Shown piece after piece: positions 17,266 to 26,887 of a stretch of 64,000 nt of DNA. Location of the stretch: positions 4,762,001 to 4,826,000 of the forward strand of contig NZ_FNSY01000001.1 in NCBI RefSeq assembly GCF_900105515.1, in the 5' to 3' direction. The stretch's first letter is position 1. Each line of letters starts with the position of its first letter. The notes beneath the pieces were generated by a model. That model was not told where the DNA came from. It saw only the letters and a list, made by a program, of their open reading frames with translations, and ran no database searches. Source of the stretch: Streptomyces sp. 2131.1 (lineage in GTDB: Bacteria; Actinomycetota; Actinomycetes; Streptomycetales; Streptomycetaceae). The position numbers and the translations under genes are program-made.

Positions 17266-17735
17266 CCGTAAAACCGCCGTTGAATAGCGCGTCTTCCCTG
17301 CATATCAAATGGCAAACCCATGAAACCTGCCCGCTATGACCCGTTTCATGCGCATCAAATGGGGCAAACGGCTGGGCAGTTGGCCGGAGTGAATTACCTC
17401 GCGTTCGGCACCGAATTCGCCTGTGAATAAACTGTGTGGATACAGAAACGATCAACGTCGCATTTCGCGTCCGAAATGCGGTCGGGTGAGAGCGGGCGGA
17501 GCGGTGCCGACGGCCCGGAACGCCACCCGGGCCCGGGCCGTGCGGTTCCGCTCCTGCCGGGCGCACAGGGGGCGCACAGGGGGCGCAAGGGGCGCAGGAT
17601 GGCGCGATATCGACAGGTCGATACGTCACCCGGCCACACCCCAGGGGGAGTTGGTGGCACGATGGGTGCGACGGAGGGTGCAGGGCCGCACATCTCCGGG
17701 CCGGCAAGGCGGACCGACCGAGGGTGTGAGCAGTC
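17266..17735. other. 470-bp intergenic region with repeats and palindromes, no gene seen
   Basis: No supported coding region. It holds a promoter for the leftward acyltransferase (17281-17309), a direct repeat ATCAAATGG(GG)CAAAC (17304-17317 and 17354-17369) that flanks an inverted repeat CATGAAAC/GTTTCATG (17319-17350), a perfect hairpin CGCATTTCG-CGTC-CGAAATGCG (17459-17480), and GCGCA-type tandem repeats of roughly 11 bp (17559-17598). Confidence 0.6.
17281..17309 (-). promoter_or_regulatory. Predicted promoter of the acyltransferase gene
   Basis: On the minus strand TTTGAT (17309-17304) and TATTCA (17286-17281) are separated by exactly 17 bp. Transcription would start near 17274, just before the ATG at 17265. 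The -35 box lies inside the first copy of the ATCAAATGG repeat. Confidence 0.45.
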
Positions 17736-17930
17736 GTGGCCATTTCGCTGTCTGTGGTGCTTCTGTTGGGGATCATCCTGGTGGTCATGATCAGGAGCGG
17801 TTCCATCAAGGCCGGGCCCGCGATCGTCGCGGCGCTCTTCGGCTTCTTCCTGGCACCGACGGGCATGGGCCCGTCGATCAACAGGTTCATCGACTCGATC
17901 GTCGACTCGATCAGCCAGATCACCTTCTGA
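17736..17930 (+). CDS. Small membrane protein of unknown function
   Basis: 64 residues. An N-terminal membrane helix, ISLSVVLLLGIILVVMI, is followed by a short loop, a second hydrophobic segment (AGPAIVAALFGFFLAPTGM) and an amphipathic tail rich in Ile/Ser/Asp (FIDSIVDSISQITF). It looks like a two-helix hairpin with an amphipathic C-terminus. I recognise it as a conserved Streptomyces hypothetical but know no function. The GTG start at 17736 has a loose purine-rich upstream region. It stands alone between a long regulatory gap and tRNA-Gly, with a terminator behind. Confidence 0.65.
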   Translation: MAISLSVVLLLGIILVVMIRSGSIKAGPAIVAALFGFFLAPTGMGPSINRFIDSIVDSISQITF

Positions 17931-17983
17931 GCCGTCCGAGCCCCCGGGGCGCCGCGCCCGGGTCCACCGGACCGGACAACGCG

Positions 17984-18014
17984 GAAGGGCCCGGTCCATT
18001 GGACCGGGCCCTTC
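17984..18014. terminator. Bidirectional terminator between the small membrane gene and tRNA-Gly
   Basis: 14-bp perfect stem (GAAGGGCCCGGTCC with its complement) with a 3-nt loop; serves both converging transcripts. Confidence 0.8.
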
Positions 18015-18018
18015 GCGA

Positions 18019-18092
18019 TGGAGCGGGCGACGGGAATCGAACCCGCGTAGCTAGTTTGGAAGACTAGGGCTCTACCATTGAGCTACGCCCGC
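18019..18092 (-). tRNA. tRNA-Gly (anticodon UCC)
   Basis: 74 nt including an encoded CCA. The acceptor stem is GCGGGCG/CGCCCGC, the anticodon loop CTTCCAA (anticodon TCC) on a CTAGT/ACTAG stem, and the T-loop GGTTCGATTCC. It reads GGA/GGG glycine codons. Confidence 0.97.
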
Positions 18093-18245
18093 AGACACGG
18101 CACCGCAGGTCACGACGACCGCGGCACGACAAGCATCGTAGCGGGTCGCGGGCGGTGCCTGCACACCCCTTCCCCGGCCCGCGCGCGCCGTGCGCGAAGC
18201 GGACCGCCCAGCGCCCGGCGGCATGTACCCTACGTGTCGCACCGA

Positions 18246-18322
18246 CGGGGTGTGGCGCAGCTTGGTAGCGCGTCCGCTTTGGGAGCGGAAGGTCGTCGGT
18301 TCGAATCCGGCCACCCCGACCA
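18246..18322 (+). tRNA. tRNA-Pro (anticodon UGG)
   Basis: 77 nt including an encoded CCA. The acceptor stem is CGGGGTG/CACCCCG, the anticodon loop TTTGGGA (anticodon TGG) on TCCGC/GCGGA, and the T-loop GGTTCGAATCC. It is divergent from tRNA-Gly and upstream of tig. Confidence 0.97.
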
Positions 18323-18323
18323 C

Positions 18324-18360
18324 CGGCAAGATCGCATTGCGGGAGTTCTCCCCCTTGCCG
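18324..18360 (+). terminator. Nested hairpin after tRNA-Pro
   Basis: Outer stem CGGCAAG/CTTGCCG encloses a second stem GGGAG/CTCCC. It begins 2 nt after the tRNA CCA and may terminate it. The sequence just beyond (TACTAT) could be a -10 box for tig. Confidence 0.5.
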
Positions 18361-18473
18361 TTACTATGCAAAATGCGTGCCCGTGTGTCTGATGTACCGG
18401 GCTCGGTCCGCGAAGCCGCCCCCCGTGCGGCGGAGCAGAACCCCAAGAAGTCAGCCACCAAGGAGACCGAACC

Positions 18474-19847
18474 GTGAAGAGCGCCGTGGAGACCCTGAAC
18501 CCGACCCGGGTTCGGCTCAGCATCGAGGTGCCCTTCGAGGAGCTCAAGGACAGCCTCGACGCGGCGTACAAGAAGATCAACCAGCAGGTCACGGTGAAGG
18601 GGTTCCGCAAGGGCAAGATCCCCAGCCGGGTCATCGACCAGCGGTTCGGCCGTGGTGCTGTGCTGGAGGAGGCCGTCAACGACGCGCTCCCGAAGTTCTA
18701 CACCGAGGCCGTCAACGAGGGTGAGCTGAACGTCCTCGGCCAGCCCGAGGTCGACATCACCGAGCTGAAGGACGGCGAGGTGCTGGCCTTCACCGCCGAG
18801 GTGGACGTGCGCCCCGAGATCGAGATCCCGGACTACTCCGGCATCGAGGTCACCGTCGACGCCATCGAGGTCACCGACGAGGACGTCGAGAAGGCCGTCG
18901 AGCAGCTGCGCGGCCGCTTCGCCTCCACCAACCCGGTCGAGCGCGCCGCCGCCGAGGGCGACGTCGTCACGATCGACCTCGAGGCCAAGGTCGAGGGCGA
19001 GGTCCTGGAGGACGGCGTGGCCGAGGGTGTCTCGTACACCATCGGTTCCGGCGAGCTCCTCGAGGGCATCGACGAGGCCGTGACCGGCCTGGAGGCCGGC
19101 GGCGAGGCAACCTTCACCTCGCAGCTGAAGGGCGGCTCGGCCGAGGGCAAGGACGCCGAGGTCACCGTCAAGGTCAGCGCCGTCGCCGCCCGCGAGCTCC
19201 CCGAGCTGGACGACGACTTCGCCCAGATGGCCAGCGAGTTCGACACGCTGGAGGAGCTGAAGGCCGACAGTCGCAAGCGCCTGGAGAGCACCAAGCAGTA
19301 CGACCAGGCCACCCAGGCCCAGGAGCGCGTCCTGGAGGAGCTGCTGAAGCTCGCCGAGGTCCCGATCCCGGAGAAGCTGCTCGCGGACGAGGTCCAGACC
19401 CGCAAGCACAACCTGGAGCACCACCAGCTCGGTCAGATGGGTCTCACCCTCGACAAGTACCTGGAGATCCAGGGCAAGACCGCCGAGGAGTTCGAGGCCG
19501 AGACGTCCGAGCAGGCCGTCAAGGGCATCAAGACCCAGTTCATCCTGGACGAGCTCGTCAACAAGGAGAAGCTCAACGTCAACCAGGAGGAGCTCACCGA
19601 GCACCTCATGCGGCGCGCTGCCTCCTCCGGCATGAGCCCCGACCAGTTCGCCCAGGCCGTCGTCGAGGGCGGCCAGGTGCCGATGCTCGTCGGCGAGGTC
19701 GCCCGCGGCAAGGCGCTCGCCGTCGTCGTCGAGGCCGCCAAGGTCGTCGACACCAACGGTGAGGTCGTCGAGCTGGAAGACGATGAGGACGCGGCGGAGA
19801 CCACGGAGGCCCCTGAGGCCGCCGCCGAGGAGAAGACCGAGGCCTGA
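18474..19847 (+). CDS. tig: Trigger factor, ribosome-bound chaperone and prolyl isomerase
   Basis: 457 residues. The N-terminal ribosome-binding domain has GFRKGKIP at 43-50, which docks on ribosomal protein L23. The FKBP-type isomerase domain covers about 160-245 (EGDVVTIDLEAKVEGE). The helical C-terminal chaperone domain follows and ends in an acidic Glu/Ala/Asp tail. The GTG start at 18474 lies behind AAGGAG. It sits upstream of clpP1-clpP2-clpX, the common bacterial order linking folding and degradation, but a strong hairpin separates it from clpP1. Confidence 0.97.
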   Translation: MKSAVETLNPTRVRLSIEVPFEELKDSLDAAYKKINQQVTVKGFRKGKIPSRVIDQRFGRGAVLEEAVNDALPKFYTEAVNEGELNVLGQPEVDITELKDGEVLAFTAEVDVRPEIEIPDYSGIEVTVDAIEVTDEDVEKAVEQLRGRFASTNPVERAAAEGDVVTIDLEAKVEGEVLEDGVAEGVSYTIGSGELLEGIDEAVTGLEAGGEATFTSQLKGGSAEGKDAEVTVKVSAVAARELPELDDDFAQMASEFDTLEELKADSRKRLESTKQYDQATQAQERVLEELLKLAEVPIPEKLLADEVQTRKHNLEHHQLGQMGLTLDKYLEIQGKTAEEFEAETSEQAVKGIKTQFILDELVNKEKLNVNQEELTEHLMRRAASSGMSPDQFAQAVVEGGQVPMLVGEVARGKALAVVVEAAKVVDTNGEVVELEDDEDAAETTEAPEAAAEEKTEA

Positions 19848-19863
19848 GCCTCGCGCTGACCCC

Positions 19864-19910
19864 GTACGACGGGCTCCGGACGCCACCGCGTCCGGAGCCC
19901 GTCGTCGTAC
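19864..19910 (+). terminator. Terminator after tig
   Basis: 16-bp perfect inner stem (GACGGGCTCCGGACGC with its complement) with a CACC loop, extended by an outer GTAC pair across a short bulge. Confidence 0.8.
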
Positions 19911-19955
19911 CGGCAGACGTTTCGTCGCAACCCGCGTGCCCGCTGCGGAGCTTGC

Positions 19956-19969
19956 GCTCCCAGCGAACA
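19956..19969. promoter_or_regulatory. ClgR activator box upstream of clpP1
   Basis: CGC-TCCCA-GCGAAC is, on the opposite strand, a perfect match to the ClgR motif GTTCGC-N5-GCG described for Streptomyces clp and lon promoters, as I recall it. A candidate -10 box TAGGGT is at 20007-20012, so the site would sit about 50-60 bp upstream of transcription start, as expected for an activator. Confidence 0.7.
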
Positions 19970-20101
19970 GTCGCGGAAGCGGGATGGCGTTGTTCCACCT
20001 GCGCGTTAGGGTCCATGAAGAGGAAGGGTCGGGTAGTCCCGGCCCACCCGGTACGAAGACGCTGAGACGGCCGGAGCCGTCAGAGACGAGCAGGTGGATA
20101 C

Positions 20102-20719
20102 GTGACGAATCTGATGCCCTACGCCGCCGGAGAGCCGTCCCTCGGTGGAGGCCTCGGTGACCAGGTCTACAGCCGGCTGCTCGGCGAGCGCATCATCTTC
20201 CTCGGTCAGCAGGTCGACGATGACATCGCCAACAAGATCACCGCGCAGCTGCTTCTCCTCGCCGCCGAGCCGGAGAAGGACATCTACCTCTACATCAACA
20301 GCCCCGGCGGATCGGTGACGGCCGGCATGGCGGTCTACGACACCATGCAGTACATCCCGAACGACGTGGTCACCATCGGTATGGGCATGGCGGCCTCGAT
20401 GGGCCAGTTCCTGCTCACCGGCGGCACCGCCGGCAAGCGCTTCGCGCTCCCGAACACCGACATCCTCATGCACCAGGGCTCGGCCGGCATCGGCGGTACG
20501 GCCTCGGACATCAAGATCCAGGCCCAGTACCTGCTGCGCACCAAGCAGCGCATGGCGGAGATCACCGCCCGCCACTCCGGCCAGAGCGTGGAGACGATCA
20601 TCCGCGACGGCGACCGCGACCGCTGGTACACCGCGGAGGAGGCCAAGGACTACGGCCTCATCGACGAGATCATCTCGATCGCATCGGGCGTTCCGGGCGG
20701 CGGCGGCACCGGCGCCTGA
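20102..20719 (+). CDS. clpP1: ATP-dependent Clp protease proteolytic subunit ClpP1
   Basis: 205 residues; a serine protease subunit that assembles with ClpP2 into the barrel fed by ClpX or ClpC. The triad is Ser99 (MGMAASMG), His124 (ILMHQGS) and Asp173 (GDRDRWYTA). YINSPGGSVTAG at about 64-75 is the oxyanion region. GTG start at 20102. The upstream ClgR box suggests activation by ClgR. In Streptomyces this clpP1-clpP2 pair is the main Clp protease, and its loss affects morphological development. Confidence 0.96.
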   Translation: MTNLMPYAAGEPSLGGGLGDQVYSRLLGERIIFLGQQVDDDIANKITAQLLLLAAEPEKDIYLYINSPGGSVTAGMAVYDTMQYIPNDVVTIGMGMAASMGQFLLTGGTAGKRFALPNTDILMHQGSAGIGGTASDIKIQAQYLLRTKQRMAEITARHSGQSVETIIRDGDRDRWYTAEEAKDYGLIDEIISIASGVPGGGGTGA

Positions 20720-20797
20720 TCCGGACTCCCCGGACAGCGCCCGTACCGCACCGCATCTCTCGTACGCCGAGACACCCAGCCACAGAACGCCACCAGG

Positions 20798-21481
20798 ATG
20801 GTGAACACCCACATGAACAACTTCCCCGGCGCCTCCGCGAGCGGCCTCTACACGGGCCCGCAGGTGGACAACCGCTACATCGTGCCGCGCTTCGTGGAGC
20901 GCACCTCGCAGGGCGTGCGCGAGTACGACCCGTACGCGAAGCTCTTCGAGGAGCGCGTGATCTTCCTCGGCGTGCAGATCGACGACGCCTCCGCCAACGA
21001 CGTCATGGCGCAGCTCCTGTGCCTGGAGTCGATGGACCCGGACCGGGACATCTCCATCTACATCAACAGCCCCGGCGGCTCGTTCACCGCGCTCACCGCG
21101 ATCTACGACACGATGCAGTTCGTGAAGCCGGACATCCAGACGGTCTGCATGGGCCAGGCGGCCTCCGCCGCCGCCGTGCTGCTCGCCGCCGGTACGCCCG
21201 GCAAGCGCATGGCCCTGCCGAACGCCCGCGTCCTGATCCACCAGCCGTCCTCGCAGACCGGCCGTGAGCAGCTCTCCGACCTGGAGATCGCGGCCAACGA
21301 GATCCTGCGCATGCGGACCCAGCTGGAGGAGCTGCTGGCCAAGCACTCCACCACGCCGATCGAGAAGATCCGCGACGACATCGAGCGCGACAAGATCCTG
21401 ACCGCCGAGGACTCCCTCGCCTACGGTCTCGTCGACCAGATCGTGTCGACCCGCAAGAGCGCGGCCGGAGCGCTCGCCTGA
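20798..21481 (+). CDS. clpP2: ATP-dependent Clp protease proteolytic subunit ClpP2
   Basis: 227 residues if started at ATG 20798; GTG 20801 and ATG 20813 are in frame and equally possible because none has a well-spaced ribosome binding site. The triad, numbered from 20798, is Ser123 (GQAASAAAV), His148 (VLIHQPS) and Asp198 (ERDKILTA). It has a longer N-terminal segment than ClpP1 (NRYIVPRFVERTSQG). It lies 78 nt behind clpP1 in the same operon and forms the second ring of the mixed ClpP1-ClpP2 barrel. Confidence 0.95.
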   Translation: MVNTHMNNFPGASASGLYTGPQVDNRYIVPRFVERTSQGVREYDPYAKLFEERVIFLGVQIDDASANDVMAQLLCLESMDPDRDISIYINSPGGSFTALTAIYDTMQFVKPDIQTVCMGQAASAAAVLLAAGTPGKRMALPNARVLIHQPSSQTGREQLSDLEIAANEILRMRTQLEELLAKHSTTPIEKIRDDIERDKILTAEDSLAYGLVDQIVSTRKSAAGALA

Positions 21482-21637
21482 CCTGCGCCCCATCCCCTTG
21501 GCACGGCGGCGTCACCCGGCTCCGGCCGTGTGAACCGTGCCAAGGGGGGCCCGAATGGGGGGCCGGGCAAGGTACCGTCGGATAGAGGCACAGGAGCCGC
21601 TGAACCAGGCGTCTCCCAGGCGAAGGGGAAGCACCTC

Positions 21638-22936
<1,299 letters not shown>

Positions 22937-22960
22937 CGCGTTGCGGTAGTCCGCACGTAC

Positions 22961-23004
22961 GCGAAGGGGCGCCCCGCCGGAGGACCGGCGGGGCGCCCCT
23001 TCGC
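22961..23004. terminator. Very strong bidirectional terminator after clpX
   Basis: A 20-bp perfect stem closed by an AGGA loop fills the gap between the convergent clpX and the Pro/Gln-rich membrane protein gene. Confidence 0.85.
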
Positions 23005-23014
23005 GTCGCCCGGG

Positions 23015-24016
23015 TCAGATCTTGGTGCGGGAGGTGTTGTAGAGCTTGGCGGCGAGGTCGGCGACGTCCTCGGTCGGCATGCTCTTGCCGGTGGTCATGG
23101 CCGCGCCCAGGTCGACGGCGAACACGATGCCGACGGTGCTGTAGTCGGTCCAGATGCAGACGGGGATGTTGATTTCCTTCGGGCCGTTCTGGAGCGAGCC
23201 GTCGGACTTCTTGTTGACCGTCTTGATCGTCTGGCACTTCATCAGGGCGCCGTCGAAGCCCTTGGGCGTGACGCTCTCGGGCGAGCCGACGAGGGTCGCC
23301 TCGCTGTCGCTGTCGCCCTCGTCCTTCGCCATCTCGTCCTTGGCCCCGGCGAAGGCCGCGTTCAGCGTCTTCTCCGGGTCGTCGACCTGGCCCCAGACGC
23401 CCTTGAGCATGAGCATCTTCGTGGTGAGCGGGTTCTTGTCGATGTCCCCGCTGGCGTAGACGGCGCTGGCCTCGACGGGCGACTTGACGCCCATCTCCTC
23501 CGTCTCCGTCTTCTCCTTGCCGGTCAGCGGCCCGGTCTTGTTGTCGGAGTCGGTCTTGTCGTGCTTGTACTCGCCCACCGTCTCCGGCGGCGTCAGCTTG
23601 TAACCCTTGGTCGAGGACGCGACGGAGCTGCTGCCGCCGTCCGACGTCAGGAAGTACACGCCGCCCGCGATGACGGCCAGCGCGAGGACCGCGGCGCCGA
23701 CGATCAGGCCCGTCTTCTTCTTCGCGGGGGCCGGCGGCGGGAAGCCCGGCTGCTGGCCGTAGCCCTGCTGACCGCCGTACGGGGGAGCCGGGGGCTGCTG
23801 GCCGTACGGGCCGGGCTGCTGGGCCGGCGGGTAGCCGTAACCGGGCTGGGGCTGCTGCTGGGGCGGGACGCCCTGGGGGGCCTGCTGCGGGTATCCGTAG
23901 CCGGGCTGGCCCTGCGGCGGCTGCTGGCCGCCGTACGGGCCCGGCTGCTGGCCGTAGGGTCCGGGCTGGCCCTGCGGCTGCTGGCCACCGTACGGACCCG
24001 GCTGGTTGTAGCTCAT
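23015..24016 (-). CDS. Membrane protein with a Gly/Gln/Pro/Tyr-rich repeat tail and an extracellular domain
   Basis: 333 residues. Residues 1 to about 105 are low-complexity repeats of the GQQPGPYGGQQP type, common in actinobacterial cytoplasmic tails. A Lys-Lys-Lys stop is followed by one membrane helix (GLIVGAAVLALAVIAGGVYFL). The remaining about 200 residues lie outside the cell: a Ser/Lys/Asp linker, then a folded domain with two cysteines (MKCQTIKT and PVCIWTD) that could form a disulfide. The ATG at 24016 follows AGGGG. It is divergent from valS. Function unknown. Confidence 0.75.
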   Translation of the reverse strand: MSYNQPGPYGGQQPQGQPGPYGQQPGPYGGQQPPQGQPGYGYPQQAPQGVPPQQQPQPGYGYPPAQQPGPYGQQPPAPPYGGQQGYGQQPGFPPPAPAKKKTGLIVGAAVLALAVIAGGVYFLTSDGGSSSVASSTKGYKLTPPETVGEYKHDKTDSDNKTGPLTGKEKTETEEMGVKSPVEASAVYASGDIDKNPLTTKMLMLKGVWGQVDDPEKTLNAAFAGAKDEMAKDEGDSDSEATLVGSPESVTPKGFDGALMKCQTIKTVNKKSDGSLQNGPKEINIPVCIWTDYSTVGIVFAVDLGAAMTTGKSMPTEDVADLAAKLYNTSRTKI

Positions 24017-24143
24017 CTGCGGTGTCCCCTGTTCGTGATACTTATGCGTTGCGAACATCCTGACGGAAGCCCCCCGCGCGCGGACCACCGGGAGGCACAC
24101 CGTTACGGAACAAACCGGTTTCAGTGCACTCCTGTGACGGCTC

Positions 24144-24149
24144 TAAACT
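24144..24149 (+). promoter_or_regulatory. -10 element (TAAACT) of a leaderless valS promoter
   Basis: TAAACT ends 6 nt before the GTG start of valS at 24156; no ribosome binding site is present. A weak -35 candidate TTCAGT is at 24120-24125, 18 bp upstream. Confidence 0.6.
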
Positions 24150-24155
24150 GTCCGC

Positions 24156-26777
24156 GTGACCGAGAACCCAGCGCAGCAGCCAGCCAGCAACCCCGAACTG
24201 CCGACCCAGTACACGCCGGCCGAGGTAGAGGGGAAGCTGTACGAGCGCTGGGTAGAACGCGGGTACTTCGAGGCGGACGCGAAGAGCGAGAAGCCGCCGT
24301 ACGCGATCGTCATCCCGCCGCCCAACGTCACGGGCTCCCTGCACCTGGGCCACGCCTTCGAGCACACGCTGATCGACGCCCTCGTCCGCCGCAAGCGCAT
24401 GCAGGGCTTCGAGGCGCTGTACCAGCCGGGCATGGACCACGCCGGCATCGCCACCCAGAACGTCGTCGAGCGCGAGCTCGCCAAGGAGGGCAAGTCCCGC
24501 CACGACCTGGGCCGTGAGGCGTTCGTCGAGCGCGTCTGGCAGTGGAAGAACGAGTCCGGCGGCCAGATCTCCGGCCAGATGCGCCGCCTCGGTGAGGGCG
24601 TCGCGTGGTCCCGCGAGCGGTTCACGATGGACGAGGGCCTCTCCAAGGCCGTCCAGACCATCTTCAAGCGGATGTACGACGACGAGCTCATCTACCGCCG
24701 TGAGCGCATCGTCAACTGGTGCCCCCGCTGCCTCACCGCGATCTCGGACATCGAGGTCGAGTACCAGGAGGACGACGGCGAGCTGGTCTCCATGACGTAC
24801 GGCGAGGGCGAGGAGACCATCGTCGTCGCCACCACCCGCGCGGAGACGATGCTCGGTGACACCGCCGTCGCCGTCCACCCCGACGACGAGCGGTACAAGC
24901 ACCTGGTCGGCAAGCAGATCAAGCTGCCGCTGACCGACCGCACGATCCCGGTCGTCGCGGACCACCACGTCGACCCGTCGTTCGGCACCGGCGCCGTCAA
25001 GGTCACGCCCGCCCACGACCCGAACGACTTCGAGATCGGGCAGCGCCACGACCTGCCCTTCCTCACCGTCCTCGACGAGCGCGCGATCATCACCGTCCCC
25101 GGCCCCTTCGAGGGCCTGGACCGGCTGGAGGCCCGCTCCGCGATCGTCGCCGCCCTGCGCGCCGAGGGCCGGATCGTCGCCGAGAAGCGGCCGTACGTCC
25201 ACTCCGTCGGCCACTGCTCGCGCTGCAAGACCACCGTCGAGCCCCGGCTGTCCATGCAGTGGTGGGTCAAGGTCGCCCCCCTCGCCGAGGCGGCCGGTGA
25301 CGCCGTCCGCGACGGCAAGGTCCAGATCCACCCCCAGGAGATGGAGAAGCGGTACTTCGACTGGGTCGACAACCTCCACGACTGGTGCATCTCGCGCCAG
25401 CTCTGGTGGGGTCACCGCATCCCCGTCTGGCACGGCCCCGACGGCGAGATGGTCTGCGTCGGCCCCGACGACGAGCCGCCCACCGGCGAGGGCTGGACCC
25501 AGGACAGCGATGTCCTGGACACCTGGTTCTCCTCCGGCCTGTGGCCGTTCTCCACGCTCGGCTGGCCCGAACAGACCGAGAGCCTCGCGAAGTTCTACCC
25601 GAACTCCGTCCTGGTCACCGGCTACGACATCCTCTTCTTCTGGGTCGCCCGGATGATGATGTTCGGCTTGTACATCAACAAGGACGTCCCGCCGTTCGCG
25701 AAGATCGTGCTGCACGGTATGGTCCGCGACGAGCACGGCAAGAAGATGTCGAAGTCCTTCGGGAACGTCGTCAACCCGCTGGACTGGATGGACAAGTACG
25801 GCTCCGACGCGCTGCGCTTCACGCTCGCGCGCGGCGCCAACCCGGGCACCGACGTCCCGATCGGCGAGGACTGGGTCCAGGGCTCCGCGAAGTTCTCCAA
25901 CAAGATCTGGAACGCGACCCGGTTCGCCCTGATGAACGGGGCGACGATCGAGGGCGAACTGCCGTCCGCCGACGAGATGTCGGTGACCGACCGCTGGATC
26001 CTCTCCCGCTTGAACAAGACGGTCGCCGAAGTCGACGCGTACTACGAGGACTTCCAGTTCTCCAAGCTCAGCGAGGCGCTGCGGCATTTCGCCTGGGACG
26101 AGGTCTTCGACTGGTACGTCGAGCTGTCCAAGACCACGTTCTTCGGCGGTGGCCGCCCGGCCGAGGTCTCCGGCCGGGTCCTGGGCGAGGTCCTCGACGT
26201 GATGCTGCGCCTGCTGCACCCCGTCGTCCCCTTCGTCACCGAGACCCTGTGGACCGCGCTCACCGGCCGCGAGTCCGTGGTCGTCGCGGACTGGCCGAAG
26301 GACTCCGGCTTCCGCGACGACGCCGCCGAGCGGGAGATCGAGCTCGTCCAGCAGGTCGTCACCGAGGTCCGCCGCTTCCGCTCCGACCAGGGCCTCCAGC
26401 CCGGCCAGAAGGTCCCGGCCGAGCTGACCCTGACCGGCACCCCGCTCGCCCCGCACGAGACGGCCATGCGGCAGCTGCTGAGGCTCCAGCCCGCCGGTGA
26501 CGGCTTCCACGCCACCGCTTCGCTGCCCGTCGCCGGGGCGACCGTCGCGCTGGACCTGTCCGGCACGATCGACGTGGCCGCCGAGCGCAAGCGCCTGACC
26601 AAGGACCTGGAGGCGGCCCGCAAGGAGAAGGGCCAGGCCGAGGGCAAGCTCGGCAACGAGGCGTTCCTGGCCAAGGCCCCGGACAACGTGGTCGACAAGA
26701 TCCGCGGCCGGCTCGCGAAGGCCGAGGCCGACATCGAGCGGATCACCGGCCAGCTGGCCGCCCTGCCGCAGGCCTGA
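24156..26777 (+). CDS. valS: Valyl-tRNA synthetase
   Basis: 873 residues, class I synthetase. The HIGH-type motif HLGH is at 63-66 (PPPNVTGSLHLGH) and KMSKS at 530-534. The editing domain between them carries the TTRAETMLGDTAV block. The C-terminal coiled coil (about 805-870, AAERKRLTKDLEAARKE) is the valine-specific tRNA arm. It charges tRNA-Val and hydrolyses mischarged threonine. The predicted leaderless promoter explains the absence of a ribosome binding site. A terminator-like hairpin separates it from folC. Confidence 0.97.
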   Translation: MTENPAQQPASNPELPTQYTPAEVEGKLYERWVERGYFEADAKSEKPPYAIVIPPPNVTGSLHLGHAFEHTLIDALVRRKRMQGFEALYQPGMDHAGIATQNVVERELAKEGKSRHDLGREAFVERVWQWKNESGGQISGQMRRLGEGVAWSRERFTMDEGLSKAVQTIFKRMYDDELIYRRERIVNWCPRCLTAISDIEVEYQEDDGELVSMTYGEGEETIVVATTRAETMLGDTAVAVHPDDERYKHLVGKQIKLPLTDRTIPVVADHHVDPSFGTGAVKVTPAHDPNDFEIGQRHDLPFLTVLDERAIITVPGPFEGLDRLEARSAIVAALRAEGRIVAEKRPYVHSVGHCSRCKTTVEPRLSMQWWVKVAPLAEAAGDAVRDGKVQIHPQEMEKRYFDWVDNLHDWCISRQLWWGHRIPVWHGPDGEMVCVGPDDEPPTGEGWTQDSDVLDTWFSSGLWPFSTLGWPEQTESLAKFYPNSVLVTGYDILFFWVARMMMFGLYINKDVPPFAKIVLHGMVRDEHGKKMSKSFGNVVNPLDWMDKYGSDALRFTLARGANPGTDVPIGEDWVQGSAKFSNKIWNATRFALMNGATIEGELPSADEMSVTDRWILSRLNKTVAEVDAYYEDFQFSKLSEALRHFAWDEVFDWYVELSKTTFFGGGRPAEVSGRVLGEVLDVMLRLLHPVVPFVTETLWTALTGRESVVVADWPKDSGFRDDAAEREIELVQQVVTEVRRFRSDQGLQPGQKVPAELTLTGTPLAPHETAMRQLLRLQPAGDGFHATASLPVAGATVALDLSGTIDVAAERKRLTKDLEAARKEKGQAEGKLGNEAFLAKAPDNVVDKIRGRLAKAEADIERITGQLAALPQA

Positions 26778-26785
26778 GCCGTACC

Positions 26786-26825
26786 GGAGCCCCCGCACCT
26801 CTCACCCGAGGGGCGCGGGGGCTTC
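26786..26825 (+). terminator. Hairpin after valS
   Basis: 11-bp stem including one wobble pair (GGAGCCCCCGC against GCGGGGGCTTC) with an 18-nt loop, 8 nt after the valS stop. Confidence 0.6.
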
Positions 26826-26874
26826 GGCGTGTCCGGCCCCCCGGGCGGCTGCGCGCGATGTCCGCGGCCATCCG

Positions 26875-26880
26875 TAGACT
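26875..26880 (+). promoter_or_regulatory. -10 element (TAGACT) of a leaderless folC promoter
   Basis: TAGACT is followed by 7 nt and then the GTG start at 26888. No ribosome binding site exists, so the mRNA should start at or beside the GTG. Confidence 0.6.
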
Positions 26881-26887
26881 GGGGCCC

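Noticed and set aside
18072..19886. A 604-codon minus-strand frame across tig
   Set aside because: Leu/Gly/Asp-rich mirror of the trigger factor frame; it also runs over tRNA-Pro.
24060..24155. Possible T-box or other riboswitch upstream of valS
   Set aside because: Only 139 bp separate the divergent starts, and the predicted transcript is leaderless, so there is no room for a leader RNA.
24042..26798. A 918-codon minus-strand frame across valS
   Set aside because: Antisense shadow caused by high GC at third positions; valS motifs are intact on the plus strand.
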